Source: Amycolatopsis nigrescens CSC17Ta-90 (lineage in GTDB: Bacteria; Actinomycetota; Actinomycetes; Mycobacteriales; Pseudonocardiaceae). Taken from it: a stretch of DNA of 64,000 nucleotides. This document shows, piece by piece, positions 46,450 through 56,528 of the stretch. Position numbers and translations under genes: made by a program. The notes beneath the pieces were generated by a model. It had not been told where the DNA came from, did not search any database, and saw only the letters and a program-made list of their open reading frames with translations. How positions within the stretch are numbered: the first letter of the stretch is position 1; each line of letters begins with the position of its first letter. The stretch lies in the NCBI RefSeq assembly GCF_000384315.1, contig NZ_ARVW01000001.1, forward strand, positions 3,472,157 to 3,536,156. The letters run 5' to 3'.

Positions 46450-46759
46450 GCGGGCCGGGCGCCGCCGGCACCGATCACTCGGGGGGCTACGCGATCGGTG
46501 CCGGCGACCCGATGCCCGACCGCTGGGCCGGATGGCCCTTCGGTCGGACAACGCGGCCGCGCGAACGCGGCGGCGTGACTGGAGAGCCCACCTGCCCCTC
46601 GATGTGACGTCTCGGGACTGGATATACCCCGAAAGAGTGACATTCGGCAAGCTCCTGCTTAAGTGTCGCACCTGGCGAGCAATAAGTTACAAAGTTCTTC
46701 ACTTATGCATACGTGCTTATGGGTCAACGGCTCGCGGCCGCTCGTGGCAGGCTTCGGCT
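46450..46759 (+). other. Intergenic region before ribokinase: hairpin and AT-rich patch
   Basis: A perfect 13-bp stem (46464-46476 with 46493-46505) follows the ESX-like cassette and may end its transcript, though no U-tract follows. From about 46610 to 46735 the DNA is distinctly AT-richer than its surroundings and contains ATAAGT/ACTTAT arms (46682-46687, 46701-46706) and a TATATA-type patch. It probably holds the ribokinase promoter. No gene was seen. Confidence 0.6.
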
Positions 46760-47626
46760 ATGAATCATGACGTGCTGGTGGTCGGCTCCGCCAACGCTGA
46801 TCTTGTGGTGCCGGTAAACCGCCGCCCCGGCGGCGGCGAGACCGTGCTCGGCGGCGACACCCGGGTGTCGGCCGGCGGCAAGGGCGCGAACACCGCGGTC
46901 GCCGCGGCCAGGCTGGGTGCGGACGTCGCGTTGCTCGGCGCGGTCGGTGACGACGCGTACGGCACCCTGCTGCTGGACTCGCTGCGCACCGCCGGGGTGC
47001 ACACCGGCCTGGTGCGGATCTCCGAGCGGCCGACCGGGATCGCCTACATCACCGTCACCCCGGACGGCGAGAACTCGATCCTGGTCTCCCCCGGCGCGAA
47101 CTCCGCGCTGACCCCCTCGGACGTCGGCGCGCTGTCCGGGGTCAAAGTGCTGGTGGCGTCCATGGAGATCCCGCTGGAGACCGTGGAACACGCGGTGCGC
47201 GCCGCGGCCGAAGTCGGGGTGCGCGCACTGCTGAACCTGTCGCCGGTGGCCGAGGTGCGGCCGGAGACCCTGGAAGCGCTGGACGTGCTCCTGGTCAACG
47301 AGCACGAGGCGGCCTGGCTGCTCGGCGAAACCGACAGCGACCCGGCGAAGCTGCTGGACCTCGGCCCGCGTTCGGCGGTGGTCACCCTCGGCGCCCGCGG
47401 CGCGCTGGTGGTGGAGCGGACCGGCAGCACCGAGGTGGCTTCGGAAAAGGTGGCGGCCGTGGACACCACCGGTGCCGGGGATGCCTTCGCCGGTGCCCTC
47501 GCCGCCGCGCTCGCCGAGGGCGCCACCCTCGCCGACGCCGCCCGGCGGGCGGTCCGGGTCGCCGCGTTCTCGGTGACCAAGCCCGGCGCCCAGCCCTCCT
47601 ACCCGACGGCCGCCGAACTCGGCTGA
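46760..47626 (+). CDS. rbsK: Ribokinase (PfkB family)
   Basis: Ribokinase phosphorylates ribose to ribose 5-phosphate. The 288-residue product has VVGSANADLVVPVNRRPGGG, the glycine-rich GGKGANTAVAAARLG and the catalytic signature DTTGAGDAFAGALAA. The start is ATG 46760. No ribose transporter or RbsR is adjacent, so a different sugar or nucleoside is possible, but the motifs fit ribokinase best. Confidence 0.9.
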   Translation: MNHDVLVVGSANADLVVPVNRRPGGGETVLGGDTRVSAGGKGANTAVAAARLGADVALLGAVGDDAYGTLLLDSLRTAGVHTGLVRISERPTGIAYITVTPDGENSILVSPGANSALTPSDVGALSGVKVLVASMEIPLETVEHAVRAAAEVGVRALLNLSPVAEVRPETLEALDVLLVNEHEAAWLLGETDSDPAKLLDLGPRSAVVTLGARGALVVERTGSTEVASEKVAAVDTTGAGDAFAGALAAALAEGATLADAARRAVRVAAFSVTKPGAQPSYPTAAELG

Positions 47627-47665
47627 GCCCGGAATCCGGCGCACACCGGCCGCGTTGATCCCGAC

Positions 47666-48373
47666 GTGACCGATCAGTTCGTGAGCACCTGGCGTCGCGG
47701 CCGGCTGGCGCGCCTGCTCGGCCGCCCTGGTGAGCTGGAGATCGTGCCGCTGGCGGACGCGCTGGCCGCGCTCGGCACCGCCCGCGGGCACGTGGTGACC
47801 AGCGAGTACAAGGTCCCGGTGGACGACATCGTGGGCACGGTGGCCAGGGCGGGCGACTTCGACCGGCTGTTCCGGCCGCGGAGCCGGGCGCTGCGCGAAC
47901 GCTGGGAGGCGGTCGCCGCCACCGACCTCGAACTGCCGCCGGTGCGGCTGATCCGGGTCGGGGAGATGTACTTCGCCGAGGACGGTCACCACCGGGTGTC
48001 CATCGCGCGGGCCAGGGGCCAGGCCACCATCGCGGCCAGCGTCCGCTGGCTCTGCACGGTGGCACACGCGCCGCGCTGCCTGACTTTGGCCGATCTTCCG
48101 GTGAAGGCGGCCGAGCGGGCCTTCCTCGAACGCGTCCCGCTGCCGGATCCGCTCCGGTTCGGGCTCTGGCTGGACTGCCGGTCGAGCTGGTCGCGGCTGG
48201 CCGAGTCCGCCGAGGCGTGGGGTTTCCGGCACGGAATACTGGACCGCGACCGGCTCGCCGCGCGATGGTGGGCCGAGGAGGTCGTGCCGGTGCTTCGCGC
48301 GTCCAAGGTGCCCCCGGAGCCGGCCTCGATCGGCTGGTACTTCACCGAGCTCCTCGCGCGGGAAGGTCGGTGA
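47666..48373 (+). CDS. ParB-like nuclease-fold protein, orphan
   Basis: This 235-residue protein has a ParB/sulfiredoxin-like core: RGHVVTSEYKVPVDDIVGTVARAGDFDR, then RVGEMYFAEDGHHRVSIARARG, the DGHHR motif typical of this fold. No helix-turn-helix for parS reading follows; the C-terminal half is Trp/Arg-rich. GTG 47666. It lies between ribokinase and ptsI on the same strand with ~40-bp gaps. Function unknown. Confidence 0.65.
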   Translation: MTDQFVSTWRRGRLARLLGRPGELEIVPLADALAALGTARGHVVTSEYKVPVDDIVGTVARAGDFDRLFRPRSRALRERWEAVAATDLELPPVRLIRVGEMYFAEDGHHRVSIARARGQATIAASVRWLCTVAHAPRCLTLADLPVKAAERAFLERVPLPDPLRFGLWLDCRSSWSRLAESAEAWGFRHGILDRDRLAARWWAEEVVPVLRASKVPPEPASIGWYFTELLAREGR

Positions 48374-48405
48374 GACCGGCTACCACCACCCGAGTTGGAA
48401 CGGTA

Positions 48406-48416
48406 TGGTCTAGACC

Positions 48417-48417
<1 letters not shown>
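48406..48417. promoter_or_regulatory. DasR-type operator (dre) overlapping the ptsI start codon
   Basis: TGGTCTAGACCA is a perfect 12-bp palindrome, extended to 14 bp by flanking A/T (48405-48418). It is the core of the DasR-responsive element described in Streptomyces, where DasR represses PTS genes for N-acetylglucosamine. The last base is the A of the ptsI ATG, so bound repressor would cover the initiation region. Confidence 0.85.
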
Positions 48418-50060
<1,643 letters not shown>

Positions 50061-50066
50061 GGTGAA

Positions 50067-50123
50067 CCGGCCCAACGTGACGTTCGGCCAATAGAACGAG
50101 CCAAACGTCACGTTGGGCCGGTA
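50067..50123. terminator. Long inverted repeat between convergent ptsI and LiaF-like gene
   Basis: Arms of 23 bp (50067-50089 and 50101-50123) match at 22 positions around an 11-nt loop. It has no U-tract on either side but is placed as a bidirectional terminator. The internal ACGTGACGT motif might be a dispersed repeat element. Confidence 0.65.
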
Positions 50124-50143
50124 CAGCCGGGACGGGAGTTACG

Positions 50144-50788
50144 TCAGCGGAACAGGCCGCGGCGGGGGTTGCGGATGGTCAGCGAGCCGCCGTGCACCCG
50201 CCCGGACAGCACGAACCGCGGCGAGCCCGCGTAGCCGTTCGACCTGGTCTTGTCCTCCAGCGAACCCCACTTGACCTCGGTGATCGAGTTGACGTCCACC
50301 GCGGCGTGCTCGGGGATCACGATCTCCACCGAACCCCATTTGGCGTCCAGCTCGATGTGCACCACCGGCGAGGTCACCTGCGCGTCGGTGAAGTCCAGCT
50401 TGGTGCTGCCGTACTTGTTGCGCACGGCCAGCTCACCCGGCACCACCCAGCGGCCAGCCCTGGTCAGGGTCGACCCGTGCGCCTTGAGCTCCAGCCGGTC
50501 ACCGGGCAGCCTGGTCGAGGCCGGCGGGCTCGCCGTGGTCACCATCGCGTCCCGGTGCGTCAGCCCCGGCAGGTCGGCGAGCACCACGTTCAACTCGCCC
50601 CTGGTGCGGGCGGCCAGCGCGATGTCGGTGCGCTCGGTGAACTCGGTCAGGTCGAGCATGCCGCGGCCGATCGCCTTCTGCAGCACGTCGACCACGTGCT
50701 CGCGTTCCGCGTCGGACACCCGTAGGTCGCGCGGGTTCAGCGGCTGGGTCCCCGGTTCATCGGGCTGCTGGTCGGCCATGGCCGCCAT
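50144..50788 (-). CDS. DUF1707/LiaF-type cell-envelope stress protein
   Basis: This 214-residue protein has an N-terminal DUF1707 region (LRVSDAEREHVVDVLQKAIGRGMLDLTEFTERTD) and a C-terminal beta-rich domain like LiaF/YvqF (VHIELDAKWGSVEIVIPEHAAVDVNSITEVKWG SLEDKTR). The family is linked to membrane-stress signalling in Gram-positives. No transmembrane helix was seen. ATG 50788 (or 50779) is the start. It converges with ptsI. Confidence 0.85.
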   Translation of the reverse strand: MAAMADQQPDEPGTQPLNPRDLRVSDAEREHVVDVLQKAIGRGMLDLTEFTERTDIALAARTRGELNVVLADLPGLTHRDAMVTTASPPASTRLPGDRLELKAHGSTLTRAGRWVVPGELAVRNKYGSTKLDFTDAQVTSPVVHIELDAKWGSVEIVIPEHAAVDVNSITEVKWGSLEDKTRSNGYAGSPRFVLSGRVHGGSLTIRNPRRGLFR

Positions 50789-50851
50789 GGTAATGCCGCC
50801 AATCTCCTGGTAGATCGGGGAAAAACCCTGAAGAATGCGAGTTGAGCCTGG

Positions 50852-51928
50852 GTGGGTGATGCCGTGCGCGGTCGCGCTTTGCTGCTTGCACTGGCCTGCC
50901 TGCTGTCCGCCTGCACCGCGCTCCCCGAGCCAGCGGGCCCGCCCGCGCCGCCCGGTGCCGGGCCGGGGCCGTTGCGAGGCGAGCGGGTCGAGGGGCTCGG
51001 GAAACTCAGCCTGCTGATGCCTTCGTCTCCGCCCACCGTGCTCGACGCGGCGACCGGCGAGTTCCGCGAGGTGCCAGGGGCGCCGGGCGGGGACCGGGTG
51101 TACACCGTGCTCCGGGCCGGCAGCACGCCGGTGCTGCTGTCCGCCGCCCGTTGTGCGCCGTTGTGCGCCGACCCCGGTGAAGTGCTGGTTTACCAGGACG
51201 GACGGCTGCGTTCGCTCGGCACCGCCCGCAGCGCCGCGGCGGCTGAAGGTGGCGGGACCGCTGACGGTCTCTGGCTGATCCGCGACGACGGCGCCGGGCT
51301 GTGCCGGCTGACGTGGATCTCCCTGGCCGGGGTGGAGCGCGATGCCGGCAGCCCGGCGAGCTGCCAGACCACGCTGCGCCAGTCCGGTGATGCCGGGCTG
51401 CTGATCACCGTGCAGGCGGGCCGCCCGTCCGCCGAGGACGTGCTGATCGATCCGGCGACCGGCGCGACCAGGCAGCAGTTCCCCCGGATCGCCGCGCTCA
51501 GCGGCAACCGGCTGCTGCTCGAGGGCCTGACCGACTTCACCGTGCTGGAGCTGGACACCGATCGCCGCCATCAGCTGGCCAGGCCGGTGCCCGGTGGCGA
51601 GCCCAGCCGTGCGTCGCCCAGCCGTGACGGCCGGTTCCTGGCGGTGCCGGTCGAGCACGCGAACTGGTGGGGCGGGCCGCTGCGGGCGGTGGACATCTGG
51701 GTGCTGGACCTCGGCTCGCTGGCCTGGCTGCGCGTCCCGTCGATGCCGCTGCAGGCCGAGTTCGCCGGGCACGCGCTGGACTGGTCCGAGTCCGGTGCGC
51801 TGGTGCTGATCGGGAAGTTCGCCGGGGAAAGCGTGCTCGGCACCTGGCGCCCCGGCGAGCCGTCCTGGCGTTTCCGGCCGGTCGCGCTGCCCTCGCCGCA
51901 CGGCCTGACCGTCGCCGCGGTGGGCTAG
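50852..51928 (+). CDS. Putative lipoprotein, beta-propeller-like
   Basis: This 358-residue exported protein starts VRGRALLLALACLLSACTAL, where LLSAC is a lipobox and Cys would be lipidated. The mature part is Pro/Gly-rich at first, then repeats of strand-like segments (TVLDAATGEF, VYTVLRAGST, DGLWLIRDDG, TDFTVLELDTD) ending DWSESGALVLIG, suggesting a beta-propeller. No catalytic motif was recognised. Start GTG 50852 or an internal GTG 12 nt on. It is convergent with the NarL regulator, which begins (on the other strand) one base after its stop. Confidence 0.7.
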   Translation: MGDAVRGRALLLALACLLSACTALPEPAGPPAPPGAGPGPLRGERVEGLGKLSLLMPSSPPTVLDAATGEFREVPGAPGGDRVYTVLRAGSTPVLLSAARCAPLCADPGEVLVYQDGRLRSLGTARSAAAAEGGGTADGLWLIRDDGAGLCRLTWISLAGVERDAGSPASCQTTLRQSGDAGLLITVQAGRPSAEDVLIDPATGATRQQFPRIAALSGNRLLLEGLTDFTVLELDTDRRHQLARPVPGGEPSRASPSRDGRFLAVPVEHANWWGGPLRAVDIWVLDLGSLAWLRVPSMPLQAEFAGHALDWSESGALVLIGKFAGESVLGTWRPGEPSWRFRPVALPSPHGLTVAAVG

Positions 51929-52597
51929 TTATTCGCCGTCGAGCCCGTGCTCGATGGCGTACCTGGCCAGTTCGACCCGGTTGTGCAGCTGGAGCTTGCG
52001 CAGCGTGGACTGCACGTGGTTCTCCACGGTGCGATGGGAGAGCACCAGCTTCTCGGCGATCTGCCTGGCGGTCAGCCCCTTGGCGACCAGCCGCAGCACC
52101 TCGGTCTCGCGCTCGGTCAGCTGCGGTGGCGGTTCGACGCCGGCCGGCGCGTCGGCCATCCGCCGGTACTCGCCGAGCACCAGCCCGGCCAGCCCGGCGG
52201 TGAACACCGGGTCACCGGCCGCGGTCCGGCGCACCGCGTCCACCAGCTCCGCCGCCGACGCGGACTTGATCAGGTACCCCGCCGCACCGGCCTTGACCGC
52301 CTCCAGCACGTCGCTCTGCTCGCCGCTGGCGGAGAGCACCAGCACCCGCGCCGAGGGCAGCACGGCGGTGATCTCCCTGGTCGCGTCCACCCCCGAGCTG
52401 CCGCCGAGGTTGAGATCCATCAGCACCACATCCGGCAGGACCGCCTTGGCGATCCGCACCGCGGCCGCCGCGTCCGGCGCGGTGGCGCGCACGTCGAACC
52501 CGTTCTCCGCCAGGTCGCGAGCCACCCCGTCGCGCCAGATCGGGTGGTCGTCCACGACCATCACCGAGATGGCCCCGGACCGGTCCGGATCAGTCAT
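51929..52597 (-). CDS. NarL/FixJ-family response regulator
   Basis: This 222-residue regulator has a receiver domain (MVVDDHPIWRDGVARDLAE, phospho-acceptor Asp61 in VVLMDLNLGG, Lys in LIKSASAAEL) and a LuxR-type helix-turn-helix (LTERETEVLRLVAKGLTARQIAEKLVLSHRTVENHV). ATG 52597 overlaps the upstream kinase stop by 4 nt, so the two are co-translated. Confidence 0.95.
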   Translation of the reverse strand: MTDPDRSGAISVMVVDDHPIWRDGVARDLAENGFDVRATAPDAAAAVRIAKAVLPDVVLMDLNLGGSSGVDATREITAVLPSARVLVLSASGEQSDVLEAVKAGAAGYLIKSASAAELVDAVRRTAAGDPVFTAGLAGLVLGEYRRMADAPAGVEPPPQLTERETEVLRLVAKGLTARQIAEKLVLSHRTVENHVQSTLRKLQLHNRVELARYAIEHGLDGE

Positions 52598-53769
52598 CGC
52601 GCTGCCCTTCGCTCGGTCTTCACCGTTCTTCGTGGCACCCTGGCCTCCCATTCGGTCCCCGCGCCCGGCGCGGTGTCCAGCGTGACGGTCCCGCCGAGCT
52701 CGCGCACCCTGCCCCGAATGGACTCCGCAATACCCAGATGTCCCTGAGCCGCCGCTCGTTCCAGCCGGCCGGGCGGAATACCGGGACCGTCGTCGCGCAC
52801 GGACACCACCACCTCGTCGCCGAGGTCCTCCAGCAGCACCCAGGCCCGCGCCGACGGCCCGGCATGCTTGTCTACATTGGACAGTGCCTCGCGGACGAAG
52901 GCGGCCAGCTCGGCGGCCATCCCGGCCGGCAGCGGGACCTCCCCCGCCGGGGCGGCGACCTGCACCTTCGAGGTGGCCAGCAGTTGCAGCGCGGCACGCA
53001 GGTCCGAGGTGCCCTGCGCGCTGGTGCGCACCGGTTCGGTGCTGACCAGCGCCCGCAACGCGATCTCCTGCTCACCGGCCAGCGCGGCCAGTTCCGCCGC
53101 CTCACCACCGAGGTCCGCGCCGCGCCGGCGCACCCTGGCCAGCACCTGCAGCACGCTGTCGTGGATGGACCTGGCCAGCCGTTCCCGCTCGGCGGTGGCC
53201 GCCTCGGTGCGCAGTGCCCGTTCCAGCGCGGCGCCGGAGCGCCTTGCCACGGTCGCCGTCATGCCGACCAGCAGCCCGCTGGCCACCAGCAGCACCCCGT
53301 CCCTCGCCACGTCCAGGTCGACGGCGAACTGGGCGACCGCGGTGCCGACCGCGGTCAGCAGCCCGGCGAGCACCCCGCCGGTGACGCCGAACTGCGCCCC
53401 GGCGGCCAGCGGTGGCACGGACGCCCAGACCGACGTGATCAGTGGGTCGTTCACGGCGTACTGGGCGTCGGACAGGATCAGCGGGGACAGCAGCATCAGC
53501 CCGCAGGTGAGCAGCACGTCGGCCAGCACGAACCAGTTGCGGCGCAGGCGTTCGCGGGCATAGACCAGGCTGGTGCAGGCGGACCAGGCGACCATCACGC
53601 CGAGCACCGTCCAGCCGAGCCACGGCCTGGCGAACTCGTGCTGGTTCGCCAGGCCGGCGCTGACCGCGAACGCCAGCGTGATCATCCGCAGCGCGATCGT
53701 CCCCCACCACAGGGGCGTGGCCGGGTCGGGCCGCCGCACCCGCCGGCCGGACCCCGCCGCGAGGTTCAC
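52594..53769 (-). CDS. Sensor histidine kinase (NarL partner)
   Basis: This 391-residue membrane kinase has about five hydrophobic helices (15-175), an H-box RLARSIHDSVLQVLARVRRR with phospho-acceptor His203, and an HATPase_c domain (FVREALSNVDKHAG N-box, VRDDGPGIPPG G1, GHLGIAESIRGRV G2). It overlaps the AI-2E gene's stop at GTGA (GTG 53769) and the regulator's start, giving a three-gene coupled unit. The signal is unknown; PspC-like domains are absent. Confidence 0.92.
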   Translation of the reverse strand: MNLAAGSGRRVRRPDPATPLWWGTIALRMITLAFAVSAGLANQHEFARPWLGWTVLGVMVAWSACTSLVYARERLRRNWFVLADVLLTCGLMLLSPLILSDAQYAVNDPLITSVWASVPPLAAGAQFGVTGGVLAGLLTAVGTAVAQFAVDLDVARDGVLLVASGLLVGMTATVARRSGAALERALRTEAATAERERLARSIHDSVLQVLARVRRRGADLGGEAAELAALAGEQEIALRALVSTEPVRTSAQGTSDLRAALQLLATSKVQVAAPAGEVPLPAGMAAELAAFVREALSNVDKHAGPSARAWVLLEDLGDEVVVSVRDDGPGIPPGRLERAAAQGHLGIAESIRGRVRELGGTVTLDTAPGAGTEWEARVPRRTVKTERRAAR

Positions 53770-55010
53770 GGCCGTTCGGCGGGCGCACCGGCGGCCGGGT
53801 CGTCCTCGCTGTCGGTCTTGCTGTCGGCCTTGTCGCCGGTTTCGTCGTTGTTCGGCTGGGCGCCCTGGTCGTGCAGCACGTCGACGCCGCCGGGGTCGGG
53901 GTCCACCTCGTGCAGCAGGGACCGGATCCCGGCGTTGAGCACGGCCAGCAGCGGCACCGACAGCAGCGCACCGGCGATCCCGGCGGTGACCAGCCCGGCG
54001 GTGATCGCCAGCACCACCGCGAGCGGGTGCAGCCGCACCGCCCGGCCGAGCAGCAGGGGTTGCAGCACATGGCTTTCCAGCTGCATCACGCCGATCACGA
54101 TGGCCAGCACGATCAGCGCGGTGACGAAGTTGTTGGTGACCAGCGCGACCAGCACGGCCACCCCGCCGGTGATCACCGCGCCGATGATCGGGATGAACGC
54201 GCCGAGGAACACCAGCGTGGCCAGCGGCACCACCAGCGGCACCCCGACGATCCACAGCCCGACGCCGATGCCGACCGCGTCCACCACCGCGACCGCCGCG
54301 GTTGCTCGCACGTAACTGACCAGCGAGGCGAACCCGCGCTTGCCCGCCACGTCCACCCGGTTGCGCACCCGCGCCGGCACGCCGCGCACCAGGAAGGACC
54401 AGATCTGACCGCCGCCGGCCAGGAAGAAGATCAGGATGAACAGGGTCAGCACGAACCCGGTGAGGATCTCGCCGACCGTGCCGGCCGTGGTCAGCGCGCT
54501 GCTGGTGAGCGAGGCCTGGTTGTCCTGCAGGAAGCTGATCGCCTGGTTGATGAACTGCTGGATCTGCTCCTGGCGCAGGTGCAGCGGGCCGTTGAGCAGC
54601 CAGTCCTTGATCTGGTTGAGGCTTTCGGTGAGCTGGCGCTGCAGCTCCGGCAGGCCGTTGGTGAACTGCACGACCACGAAGGTGAGCAACCCGCCGAGCA
54701 CTGCCAGCCCGCCGATCAGCACGATAGCCGCGGCCAGCCCGCGCGGGAACTTCAGCTGCACCAGCTGCGCCACCGCGGGGGCGAGCAGTGCGGCCAGCAG
54801 CAGCGCCACCGACAGCGGGATGACCACCACGGACAGGTAGCCGATCAGCCAGAGGATCACGTACAGCGCCGCGATCACGGTCAGGAACCGCCAGGACAGC
54901 GCGGCCCCGATCCGGAGGCCCCTCGGTACCAGGGACGTGATGTCCGCGGACTCGGACACGAAGGGGTTTTCTGAAGGGCTTTCCGGGCCTCGGTCCTTGC
55001 GCTCGCTCAC
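53766..55010 (-). CDS. AI-2E family membrane transporter
   Basis: This 414-residue protein has about 8 helices with the AI-2E (TqsA/PerM) hallmarks: YVILWLIGYLSVVVIPLSVALLLAALLAP, ILTGFVLTLFILIFFLAGG, the APYLGxxI-type GAFIPIIGAVITGG, and HVLQPLLLGRAVRLHPLAVV. The C-terminal tail (about 40 residues) is Asp/Pro-rich. GTG 55010 is chosen because TACTGT lies 7 nt upstream (leaderless); an in-frame GTG at 55019 exists. Family substrates vary (quorum signal, Na+/H+). It is the first gene of the kinase/regulator unit. Confidence 0.9.
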   Translation of the reverse strand: MSERKDRGPESPSENPFVSESADITSLVPRGLRIGAALSWRFLTVIAALYVILWLIGYLSVVVIPLSVALLLAALLAPAVAQLVQLKFPRGLAAAIVLIGGLAVLGGLLTFVVVQFTNGLPELQRQLTESLNQIKDWLLNGPLHLRQEQIQQFINQAISFLQDNQASLTSSALTTAGTVGEILTGFVLTLFILIFFLAGGGQIWSFLVRGVPARVRNRVDVAGKRGFASLVSYVRATAAVAVVDAVGIGVGLWIVGVPLVVPLATLVFLGAFIPIIGAVITGGVAVLVALVTNNFVTALIVLAIVIGVMQLESHVLQPLLLGRAVRLHPLAVVLAITAGLVTAGIAGALLSVPLLAVLNAGIRSLLHEVDPDPGGVDVLHDQGAQPNNDETGDKADSKTDSEDDPAAGAPAERP

Positions 55011-55291
55011 CCGGCACACAGTATCGGCACTGGCGAATCGACGGGCCGCACAACCGACTCCTGGGTAACCCGATTCGGCCAGTGTCGATCACCGGCCGTG
55101 AGATCCGGCCACACCCTGTGTTCTTCACACGATCGTGCAGTCAAGTCGCTGCCGACGTGCATTACCGGTCGCACCTTTGCTTATGTCAGGGGGCGAGCAC
55201 GACCCCAGGTGCGAACGGAATACAGCTTTCCGCATTTTCCGGGGCGTGCCAAGAGCCTTGAAAGAACTTCCGAGCAGAAATGGTGGCGTGC

Positions 55292-56326
55292 ATGACGGCG
55301 AATCAGCGGAGGACGGCTTCGGCCGGCCGCTGGTGTGCCCGTGCGCTGCTGGTTCTCGGTGGTGCGCTGGCCGGTACCGCCGCCGCCTGGTCGATCGTCA
55401 CCGCGAGCGCGGTCGCCGAAACCCCAGACACCTTTCAGGTTCCGGAGCAGTCCGGCACCGCCGCGGACTCCGGCCGCACCCCGGTCACCGACGCGGTGAA
55501 CGGCAGCGTCGGCGACCTCGGCCGGGGCGTTTCCGACCTCGCCGGTGCCGCATCCCTTGGCGCGCACGAGGTTTCCGCACCGGGGCACAAAGCCGGTCCC
55601 GCCGTCGATGATGCGCCGATCCGCCACCGCGAGCACCAGCCGATCGGCGAAATCGGCCAGCTCGGTGACGTGAACGCCGCCGAGCGCGCCCGCGACGCGA
55701 CGCGCGACTTCGCCGACCACGCGGTGATCCGCCCGGTGCAGCGCACGCTCGGCGCGGTCGAGCAGATCGTGCGCGAGCCCTCGGACGCCCCGCAGGTGAT
55801 CGACCGGACGCTGACCCCGCCGCCCGAGGCGAAGGAACTCGGCGAGGCCGTGTGGAAACTGTTCCACCCCAACGGCAAAGACCTGGTCGAGCTGCCGGAA
55901 CTGCCGAGGCTGCCGATCGGCCAGCCTGGTGCGCCGGCCATGCCCAGCCCCGTGGCCCCCGCTCCGGCGCCTGCCGCGGACCCGCTTCCCGCCGCGCCGA
56001 TGGGCCCGGTCGTCGACCTGACCGCGAAGCCGCGGCACATCGAACTGCCCGGCGGCACCGAGCGCGGCTCGTCCAAGGACGGCCACGACAGTGACGGCCC
56101 GAGCTTCCCGCTGCCGTTCTCCCCCGGCCGCGCGCCGCTGGCGCCGCTGAGCCTGCCCACCGTCCCCGGCGGTTCCAACGCCGGTGGCCACTGCGACGCC
56201 TCGCTGTTCGGGATTCCCGCACACGCGATGAGCGCCGTGCACTCCGCCGCGACCGGCACCGTCCGGTTCGGCGTGCGGCACCTGCCGCTCGAGCCGGGCG
56301 CACAGCCCGGTGTCACGCCTGACTGA
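55292..56326 (+). CDS. Secreted protein of unknown function upstream of the repeat protein
   Basis: This 344-residue protein has a signal peptide (LLVLGGALAGTAAAWSIVTASAVA then ETPDT). The mature part is Pro/Ala/Asp/His-rich with short helical segments (VTDAVNGSVGDLGRGVSDLAG, IRPVQRTLGAVEQIV) and a C-terminal GAASNAGGHCDASLFGIPAHAMS-like piece with one Cys. No enzyme motif was found. ATG 55292 is preferred, though ATG 55280 is in frame. It lies 202 bp upstream of the chaplin-like gene and may share its role at the cell surface (inference). Confidence 0.62.
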   Translation: MTANQRRTASAGRWCARALLVLGGALAGTAAAWSIVTASAVAETPDTFQVPEQSGTAADSGRTPVTDAVNGSVGDLGRGVSDLAGAASLGAHEVSAPGHKAGPAVDDAPIRHREHQPIGEIGQLGDVNAAERARDATRDFADHAVIRPVQRTLGAVEQIVREPSDAPQVIDRTLTPPPEAKELGEAVWKLFHPNGKDLVELPELPRLPIGQPGAPAMPSPVAPAPAPAADPLPAAPMGPVVDLTAKPRHIELPGGTERGSSKDGHDSDGPSFPLPFSPGRAPLAPLSLPTVPGGSNAGGHCDASLFGIPAHAMSAVHSAATGTVRFGVRHLPLEPGAQPGVTPD

Positions 56327-56528
56327 AATCCTCGCGGGGTAGCGCACGCGCCCTGATTCGCCCGCACTTTCCGGTGCCGGCAGCGCGTTGCCCTTTCCTC
56401 CCCGCCCTCGCCCCCCGCGGCGCACGTCGTGCTGCCCGCGATGCCAGGGCTTCCTCGCCGAATTCGCGAGCGAACGCCCGACCCCGAAAAAGCCCGCAAG
56501 GGAACCCAAGAAAAAGGAGAACACCCCC

